Below are positions 5,039 through 9,263 of a stretch of DNA of 9,263 nt, one piece after another. The notes under the pieces are model-generated. The model ran no database searches, was not told where the DNA came from, and worked only from the letters and a program-made list of their open reading frames with translations. The stretch's first letter is position 1. Every line of letters starts with the position of its first letter. A program made the translations under genes and the position numbers. Source of the DNA: Actinomycetes bacterium (lineage in GTDB: Bacteria > Actinomycetota > Actinomycetes > Mycobacteriales > Mycobacteriaceae); NCBI GenBank assembly GCA_023418505.1, contig JAEZZR010000003.1:1-9263 (forward strand), in the 5' to 3' direction.

Positions 5039-6022
5039 CTAGTGGTCGCGGGGTGGAGTTTGTTCGGCAGAGTCTGATTCGGCATGGTTCGATCCGTCCC
5101 CTGGCGAACTTTGCAGCTGCTGTAACTGTTCCCGCATCTCTCGCATTTCGGCTCGTAGGGACGCCAGTTCGTTCATGAGTTCATGGTGGCGGGCGTCGTC
5201 GTTAAGCTGCTCCTGCTTATCCGAATCGTTCTGCACCTGCTGCACCAGCCAGGACGAGACCATCGCCGTAACAACACCAGCAATCGCAATACCGGAAAGC
5301 ATCAGCACCGACGCGATCATGCGACCCTGCGTACTGACCGGAGCGATGTCGCCGTAACCCACGGTGGTGACCGTAGTTAGCGCCCACCACAGCGCATCCG
5401 GGAAGGTATTGACCTCGGTATCAGGCGCGGCAGCTTCGGCATCGAAGAGCGTGAGTGCGGCGACGATCAACAGCAAAATCGACGCGACCGAGGTGTACCA
5501 CGTGACCGTCACCCGCGCGTTTGAAGCAGAGAAACGCTGCATGAGCACAAGCGTGGGCAGGACACGTAAGACGCGTAGCGGACGGAACATCGGCAGAATC
5601 ACCAGCGCCAATTCCCAAATGTGCTTGAAGAACCAGCGCCAGCGATGTTTCGCCAGTGCGAGGCGTACTAGGTAGTCGATAAGGAAACCCAGCCAGACCA
5701 GCCACATGCCGATGTCGGCGATGTGATCCAGTGCGTTATCAGTCTGCGACAGCGAACTCCACGCAAACAACACCAAGAACAACAGCGAGGCCAGGAAAAG
5801 TGGACCTTCGCCACGACGTTCCCAACGCTCCTGTAGGGAGGCATCTTCAGCCAAAGTTGGGCGAAACACCTCGCGGAAGAACAGTTTGATGTTCTTGATG
5901 ACGTCGATGTCGGAGGTTTCGTCGTCTTGCGTGGGTTGGTTCGGTTGCGGCGGTTGCTGATGCGATTGCGGCGGTTGCTGCTGTGGCGATTTCTGCGATG
6001 ACGGTTCGTCGCGCTGGGTCAT
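5039..6022 (-). CDS. Voltage-gated-type potassium channel protein
   Basis: A membrane K+ channel subunit of 327 residues, presumably tetrameric. In order: a Gln/Pro-rich disordered N-terminus (1-35, with QQQPPQ-type runs); a cytoplasmic helix (about 40-70); membrane segments near 74-92, 103-123 and 136-146; an S4-like segment FRPLRVLRVLPTLVLMQRF (146-164) with Arg roughly every third residue; S5 near 172-194; a pore helix and selectivity filter TTVTTVGYGD (216-225); S6 near 234-260; and a C-terminal coiled coil (about 266-305) rich in Glu/Gln/Leu. The filter sequence identifies K+ selectivity; the Arg pattern suggests voltage sensing, though the sensor looks short and slightly reduced. ATG 6022 has no clear Shine-Dalgarno. 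The gene diverges from the exported-protein/prsW pair and converges on ddh. Its physiological trigger is not evident. Confidence 0.9.
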   Translation of the reverse strand: MTQRDEPSSQKSPQQQPPQSHQQPPQPNQPTQDDETSDIDVIKNIKLFFREVFRPTLAEDASLQERWERRGEGPLFLASLLFLVLFAWSSLSQTDNALDHIADIGMWLVWLGFLIDYLVRLALAKHRWRWFFKHIWELALVILPMFRPLRVLRVLPTLVLMQRFSASNARVTVTWYTSVASILLLIVAALTLFDAEAAAPDTEVNTFPDALWWALTTVTTVGYGDIAPVSTQGRMIASVLMLSGIAIAGVVTAMVSSWLVQQVQNDSDKQEQLNDDARHHELMNELASLRAEMREMREQLQQLQSSPGDGSNHAESDSAEQTPPRDH

Positions 6023-6306
6023 ACAAACTAGTGTGCTTGGCCATTCCTAGCGGTTCAACACAGTGGCGCGCGGCACAAACCAACCAGCTATTGAAAGTGA
6101 TTTCCAGCACAGCCTTAATGCTGGTCAGGCTAAGAAAATCCTTTACATCACCCAGCATCACACCCAAATCGCGACGTTACACCTAAGGGAAATCTGAAAA
6201 GCACACCGATAGTTCTATTTTCAGCAATTCCACCACTGCCCTGCAGGAATTGGCCTAGCCATTTTGAGCTAGCAACAACACTTATTAGTTGACTATGGTT
6301 GCCACT

Positions 6307-6936
6307 ATGAGCAAAACGAACCACCAACCTTGGTGGCGTCCCCTCGTGGGAATCGCAGTGGCAGCGGGCATAGTTACCGCAGCGCCTCTTGCCTTCAACG
6401 CCGCCACTGGAACTGAAGCAGCAACTACTGCCATTACTGGCGAAACCACGGATTTGAAGCTCGGTGATTCCGAGGACGATTACACCGAATCCACCTCGAA
6501 GGTCACGTGCGATATCGGTTTTTCGGGAACCCCGTGGGAGAAGCGCTACAGCTGTGGCGACGTGGATATCTACGCGATTTCGCAGAACAAGATTAAGGAT
6601 CCGGAGCTCACCGCTCGTCGCCTGCTTCGCGCTGGCATCTACGAAGACACCTTGGATTACGGTGTGACTTCGGAAAAGATCAACGGTGGCACTATCTACT
6701 ACACCGATCTCTACCACGCGACCAATGACACCGGAAACGTCGGGCGCACCATCGTCTTCGTTAGCGATGAAGATCAAGAGAAACTAGCTAACGACGAATC
6801 GGTTACCTCGTCTGTAATTATGCTGCTTGGCCCAGAAGATGAACTCGTCGCAAAGCAGCAAGAACTAATCGACACGGCGCAATTCCACGAGCCTGCCGAG
6901 GGCGACAGCGATGCCGAGGAGGACAACGGTGAGTAA
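6307..6936 (+). CDS. Membrane-anchored or exported protein of unknown function, first gene of prsW operon
   Basis: I do not recognise a named family. From ATG 6307 the 209-residue product has a short basic, Trp-containing head, a single hydrophobic helix (about 12-34; signal peptide or signal anchor) and a Thr/Ala-rich linker. An acidic globular part follows with two cysteines (68 and 83), a likely disulfide if outside the cell, and the tail from 195 is Asp/Glu-rich. Motifs such as PWEKRYSCGDVDIYAISQNK (76-95) and GGTIYYTDLYHATND (127-141) look like a folded domain. Earlier in-frame starts at ATG 6295 and TTG 6289 would add 4 or 6 residues; none has a good ribosome site, and TATGGT at 6294-6299 could be a -10 for a leaderless start at 6307. 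Its last codons carry the GAGGAGG ribosome site of prsW and its stop overlaps that gene by 8 nt, so the two products are made together. Confidence 0.75.
   Translation: MSKTNHQPWWRPLVGIAVAAGIVTAAPLAFNAATGTEAATTAITGETTDLKLGDSEDDYTESTSKVTCDIGFSGTPWEKRYSCGDVDIYAISQNKIKDPELTARRLLRAGIYEDTLDYGVTSEKINGGTIYYTDLYHATNDTGNVGRTIVFVSDEDQEKLANDESVTSSVIMLLGPEDELVAKQQELIDTAQFHEPAEGDSDAEEDNGE
6916..6931 (+). promoter_or_regulatory. Ribosome binding site fixing the prsW start at GTG 6929
   Basis: GAGGAGG at 6916-6922 is a near-perfect Shine-Dalgarno placed 6 nt before GTG 6929. The ATG at 6911, in the same frame, lies upstream of this site and so cannot use it. The site is inside the coding sequence of the preceding gene, whose stop is 6934-6936. 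Confidence 0.8.
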
Positions 6937-7840
6937 ATCCGCAACCGCTACCAACGCGGGATCGACCGCACCATGGGCAACTATCAAGCAGCCAGCACAG
7001 AAAGTTGCCGTAGCCGTACTGATCGTAGGCATTCTGCTCGGCCTGTGGCAGTACCGGGAGACGCTGCTGACGTTGATGGCAATCACGCCACAATCCGTGG
7101 CCTTCGGCACGGTGGCACTGGCGATTTTTACGGTGATTGTGTGGCTGCTGTACCGGCGCAGTAGCCTGGCTCAGCCCACGAAGCGCGCCGACTGGTGGCT
7201 GCTGTTCGCATTCACCTGGGGTGCGATGGGCACGATGGTGTTCGTGGACTGGCTTCAGGACGCCGTGCGTGGCATCGCCGTAGGCTTCGGCTGGGAAGGT
7301 GCCGAAATGGCACTTGCCGGCGCGTACCCAGAAGAGCTGGGTAAAGCCGTGGGCGTGGCACTGATTCTGATTGCTGGTGCTAAGTACTTCAATCGCGTTT
7401 GGGATGGCTTCATTGTTGGTATCGCTACCGGCTTGGGCTTCGAGCTCTTCGAGACCATGACCTACGGCGCTACCGGCGGCCTGACCGATCCAAACAGCGA
7501 TATTGGTGGTGCGCTGTCCACTCTTGGATTGCGTTTCGTATTGGGCTTCGGCCTGCACGCTTTCTGGACCGGCATTATCGGCTACGCCCTGGGACGCGCG
7601 CTGCTGGATCCTCGTCTAAGCACTGCGCAGCGCTGGCTGCTTGCAGTAGGTGCCTGCTTTGCTAGCTTCATCTTCCACTTCGGCTGGAACTACCAGGCTG
7701 AATCCGTGATTATCAACATTGGCAAGATGGCCGTGATCTACATTGGCATGATTGCGATTACGGTGTGGCTGTGGCGTCGTTGTGCGAAGGTGGCAAAAGC
7801 CCAAGCAGCTGCTGCCAACCCTGCTCCCCGAGTTGTCTAG
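6929..7840 (+). CDS. PrsW-family intramembrane metalloprotease
   Basis: A polytopic membrane protein of 303 residues from GTG 6929, related to Bacillus PrsW, which cleaves the anti-sigma factor RsiW (site-1), and to the CPBP/type II CAAX protease superfamily. Motifs are present in order: EELGK at 135-139 (glutamate pair of EExxK), GFELFETMTY at 170-179 (FExxExxxY-like), HAFWTG at 210-215 and HFGWN at 250-254, supplying the expected Glu and His metal ligands. Hydrophobic segments lie near 26-42, 57-76, 90-108, 139-153, 158-176, 202-222, 235-251 and 262-281, giving about eight membrane helices. The gene overlaps the preceding exported-protein gene by 8 nt with a strong internal ribosome site, implying coupled synthesis. 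No sigma or anti-sigma gene is adjacent, so the substrate is unknown; the upstream protein is a candidate. The 3' 83 bp overlap the convergent glycosylase gene. Confidence 0.88.
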   Translation: MSKSATATNAGSTAPWATIKQPAQKVAVAVLIVGILLGLWQYRETLLTLMAITPQSVAFGTVALAIFTVIVWLLYRRSSLAQPTKRADWWLLFAFTWGAMGTMVFVDWLQDAVRGIAVGFGWEGAEMALAGAYPEELGKAVGVALILIAGAKYFNRVWDGFIVGIATGLGFELFETMTYGATGGLTDPNSDIGGALSTLGLRFVLGFGLHAFWTGIIGYALGRALLDPRLSTAQRWLLAVGACFASFIFHFGWNYQAESVIINIGKMAVIYIGMIAITVWLWRRCAKVAKAQAAAANPAPRVV

Positions 7841-8537
7841 CCACTTTGCCCCCATCCACAATCAAGCCATGTAACTGCACATGTTCTTGAACAGATAGAC
7901 CCGCCTCCTCGACCACGGGTTCGAGGAACCGGCGGGTCTTTTCATATGAACTGGCGGTGGTTGCAGGGATCGGATACCCAGCTGCCAGGAACATACGCCT
8001 GGCGTAAGTATCGAAGATGAAGACTGGGCGATCGAAGACGTAGAGCAGGATATCGTCGGCAGTTTCTGGGCCGACACCTGTGACTGCGAGAAGCTTACGA
8101 CGGAGTTCTGCAGTTTCGATGTGAGATGCTGCAGTGGCTAGGGGGTTGGTGTTTTCTGCACTGGGTTCGGTGCCGGGTTCGGTGCTAGAAGTGAGCCCTA
8201 ACTCGTCCTGAAACTTCAGAAACCACTGTGAAACTTCCCGAAGGTAGCGGGCTTTCGTGTTGTAATAACCCGCAGGGCGAATGGCGGAGATAAGCGCTTC
8301 ATCGCTGAGATTCAGAATTGCTTCAGGGGCTAGAGCGTCGTGAGCCCGTAAGTTTTCCAGCGCATATTCTACGTTTGTCCAGGCAGTATTCTGCGTTAAG
8401 ACCGCACCTACGATAATTTCGAATGGGGTTTCCGCGGGCCACCACTGCCCGGATGGGATCCGCTGTTCGAGACGTTCGAAGATCTCGCGGATGGGAAGTG
8501 GGTGAAGTGTCGGCTGAGGGAGTTGGTTATGATTCAT
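7758..8537 (-). CDS. MagIII/endonuclease III-like HhH-GPD DNA glycosylase
   Basis: A base-excision repair glycosylase of the HhH-GPD superfamily, closest in motif pattern to the MagIII type (3-methyladenine) rather than Nth. From ATG 8537 (259 residues): WWPAETPFEIIVGAVLTQNT (32-51), RPAGYYNTKARYL (87-99), helix-hairpin-helix LLAVTGVGPETADDILLY (149-166), catalytic Asp in FIFDTYARR (173-181, D176) and QLHGLIVDGGK (221-231). The Nth catalytic lysine position in the hairpin (GVGRKTA) is Glu (GVGPETA), so a monofunctional glycosylase without lyase activity is expected. There is no cysteine at all, hence no 4Fe-4S cluster; MagIII also lacks one. A 12-bp tandem duplication enlarges a Thr/Glu/Pro linker (116-126). 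GGAAG lies 5 nt before ATG 8537; TTG 8540 is the alternative. The last 27 codons run antisense through the end of prsW. Confidence 0.85.
   Translation of the reverse strand: MNHNQLPQPTLHPLPIREIFERLEQRIPSGQWWPAETPFEIIVGAVLTQNTAWTNVEYALENLRAHDALAPEAILNLSDEALISAIRPAGYYNTKARYLREVSQWFLKFQDELGLTSSTEPGTEPSAENTNPLATAASHIETAELRRKLLAVTGVGPETADDILLYVFDRPVFIFDTYARRMFLAAGYPIPATTASSYEKTRRFLEPVVEEAGLSVQEHVQLHGLIVDGGKVARQLGEQGWQQLLGLLPPSHNDATATP
7897..7942 (+). terminator. Intrinsic terminator of prsW, embedded in antisense coding sequence
   Basis: On the plus strand, AGACCCGCC (7897-7905) pairs with GGCGGGTCT (7931-7939) and, inside it, TCCTCGA (7906-7912) pairs with TCGAGGA (7921-7927), with a 3-nt bulge and an 8-nt loop. 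TTTT ends at 7942. It starts 57 bp after the prsW stop. The minus-strand continuation lacks a T-run, so it is directional for prsW. The same bases encode about residues 199-214 of the glycosylase. Confidence 0.8.
8163..8186. repeat. 12-bp in-frame tandem duplication inside glycosylase gene
   Basis: GGGTTCGGTGCC (8163-8174) is followed by GGGTTCGGTGCT (8175-8186). In the minus-strand gene this yields a repeated (S/G)TEP tetrapeptide within a flexible linker, so the reading frame is kept. Confidence 0.75.
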
Positions 8538-8602
8538 CAACTTCCATCTTTAAGCCAGGAGCCATCCTATACGCGGTGAAGTGTTTCGAATAGCCAGATA
8601 CA

Positions 8603-8770
8603 TTAGCGCTCGTCGCGTGGCTTTCTCGAACCACTTTTGAAGTTGGAGAAGGCAAATTGTGGCCGTGGGTACTCTCGGTAATATTGTGCAGGATTATTGG
8701 TTAGCAGCCGAGCCCGTTCAGTGTAACGGACATCGGTGGATCGTGGCCTGGCCTGATCGTTCTTACCCAT
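8603..8770 (-). CDS. Small basic protein of unknown function (55 aa), second of a coupled pair
   Basis: A 55-codon frame running from ATG 8770 to TAA 8603-8605. The product begins MGKNDQARPRS, has a central part with YTERARLLTNNPAQYYREYP (16-35) and ends basic (SGSRKPRDER). The composition is basic and aromatic (Tyr, Phe, Arg) and does not look like a random frame. I do not recognise the family. The start is well supported: GAGGG lies about 3-4 nt before the ATG, and the ATG overlaps the TAA of the upstream small gene (ATGGGTAA, 8 nt), the classic arrangement for translational coupling. The glycosylase start lies 65 bp downstream on the same strand, so all three could be co-transcribed. Confidence 0.55.
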   Translation of the reverse strand: MGKNDQARPRSTDVRYTERARLLTNNPAQYYREYPRPQFAFSNFKSGSRKPRDER

Positions 8771-8945
8771 TTTCCCTCACGTCCTCTCCAACAAATTGAT
8801 TTGACTGGCTAGGCACACTCGATTCTACGTCGATATAAGGCGCTTTTCGACCTTCCAGTACATAGCTCATAGCGAGCTGACCGGCGTAGTGGGTTAACAA
8901 TTCTTCGTCGTACCTGGTTAAGTCTCCGGCAGACTGCAGCATCAT
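8763..8945 (-). CDS. Small acidic protein of unknown function (60 aa), first of a coupled pair
   Basis: A 60-codon frame from ATG 8945 (or the adjacent ATG 8942). The sequence DLTRYDEELLTHYAGQLAMS (8-27) predicts an amphipathic helix, followed by YVLEGRKAPYIDVESS and an acidic end (GEDVRENG). A TAG stop sits two codons before the ATG. No Shine-Dalgarno is seen, so it could be an intact tiny gene or the 3' remnant of a larger one cut by the neighbouring insertion-sequence event. Its last codons contain the ribosome site and start of the next small gene. No family is recognised. Codon choice resembles real coding sequence. The coupled arrangement supports a shared function, but no toxin-antitoxin or phage family can be named. 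Confidence 0.5.
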   Translation of the reverse strand: MMLQSAGDLTRYDEELLTHYAGQLAMSYVLEGRKAPYIDVESSVPSQSNQFVGEDVRENG

Positions 8946-9005
8946 TGGCTATCGGTCGGGAGCAAATGGAAGTGGTGGGAGCACGTATCCTGGTGCAGGC
9001 TGCGT

Positions 9006-9263
9006 GAGAGGCGTAGCGTCAGCCGGCCACGCACCGAAGCCGGAAAAACCATCTACCAACTAGCACTAAAACTCACCACCATCACCACAATCGACCAAGC
9101 CGCCAACTGGGGTGGACAACTCCAGCAATTTTCCTGCGTCTACCGAACCTGGCTCAACGAAAAAACATGGATCAAAGACGACACAACCGGCAGATGGAAA
9201 CAAACATGGACACACAAAAACGTCCGCAACGCCTACAACAGCCTCAACCACCTCTGGCGCAAA
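9006..9263 (+). pseudogene. 5'-truncated IS1249-like (IS256 group) transposase fragment
   Basis: The plus-strand frame reads SRPRTEAGKTIYQLALKLT (from about 9021), then TTIDQAANWGGQLQQF, WLNEKTW and, near the window end, THKNVRNAYNSLNHLWRK. This pattern is characteristic of the C-terminal half of IS1249-type transposases of Actinobacteria (SRPRT.AG..L..LAL.LT..., W...L, THxxxRxAYxSLxHL). The zinc-finger N-terminus and first catalytic region, expected several hundred bases upstream, are absent. That space (8600-8945) holds unrelated minus-strand genes, so the 5' end is deleted, with a junction somewhere between about 8946 and 9010. The frame continues past the right edge, so intactness of the 3' end is unknown. 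The stretch is A/C-rich on the plus strand, unlike its neighbours. The minus-strand frame 9066-9251 is a shadow. Confidence 0.8.

Noticed and set aside
6148..6777. 209-codon minus-strand ORF opposite the exported-protein gene
   Set aside because: The plus-strand frame has an N-terminal hydrophobic helix, acidic domain and coupling to prsW; the minus frame is a shadow without motifs.
6911..6928. ATG 6911 as the prsW start
   Set aside because: The strong ribosome site GAGGAGG lies downstream of it (6916-6922) and is correctly spaced for GTG 6929.
6818..7558. 246-codon minus-strand ORF opposite prsW
   Set aside because: Gln/His/Arg-rich shadow of a gene with intact protease motifs.
8603..8945. 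Toxin-antitoxin system
   Set aside because: Size and coupling fit, but neither protein shows a recognisable toxin or antitoxin motif, so only unknown small genes are called.
9066..9251. 61-codon minus-strand ORF at the right end
   Set aside because: Val/Gly/Cys-rich shadow of the transposase fragment on the plus strand.

Overview
The window reads as chromosomal DNA of a Corynebacterium or close relative. The evidence is a meso-diaminopimelate dehydrogenase gene, an arogenate/prephenate dehydrogenase next to tadA and an actinobacterial 'tRNA adenosine deaminase-associated' gene, a type II tRNA-Ser nearby, a possible GlxR (CRP-family) half-palindrome, a leaderless-looking start and frequent GTG/TTG start codons. 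No plasmid, phage or CRISPR module is complete here. The species cannot be fixed from the sequence alone.

Layout. 1-134: two copies of a degenerate 73-bp-period repeat. 211-382, minus strand: a complete tRNA-Ser(CGA) unit with candidate promoter and intrinsic terminator. 582-968, minus: a CsbD-like stress protein gene with a well-spaced promoter, a 5'-UTR palindrome and a nested double-hairpin terminator. 1066-2258, minus: tadA (wobble deaminase) behind its actinobacterial partner gene. 2297-3274, plus: tyrA, diverging from that pair across only 38 bp. 3275-3949: a 675-bp stretch without a convincing gene but with small repeats and one GlxR-like site. 3950-5019: ddh and its terminator. 5039-6022, minus: a voltage-gated-type potassium channel. 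6307-7840, plus: a two-gene operon of a small membrane-anchored exported protein translationally coupled to a PrsW-family intramembrane metalloprotease. 7758-8537, minus: a MagIII/endonuclease III-like DNA glycosylase converging on prsW and overlapping it by 83 bp. 8603-8945, minus: two very small, translationally coupled genes of unknown function, one of 55 codons. 9006 to the edge, plus: a 5'-truncated IS1249-like (IS256 group) transposase remnant.

How the genes relate. tyrA (tyrosine) and ddh (one-step tetrahydrodipicolinate to meso-DAP, feeding lysine and peptidoglycan) are core amino-acid metabolism. tadA, its partner and tRNA-Ser are core translation. The right half, from 5.0 kb on, is envelope and stress related (K+ channel, exported protein plus PrsW protease, alkylation-repair glycosylase) and ends in an IS-scarred accessory border.

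The parts most worth a second look are: (i) the exported-protein/PrsW coupled pair, where the small protein is a natural candidate substrate or regulator; (ii) the prsW/glycosylase convergence, where a long intrinsic-terminator hairpin for prsW lies inside glycosylase coding sequence; (iii) the coupled tiny genes beside the transposase remnant; and (iv) the glycine-rich, tandem-repeat extension that can be read in frame ahead of tadA. I see no clear evidence for a wholly new multi-gene system; (i) and (iii) are the best candidates.
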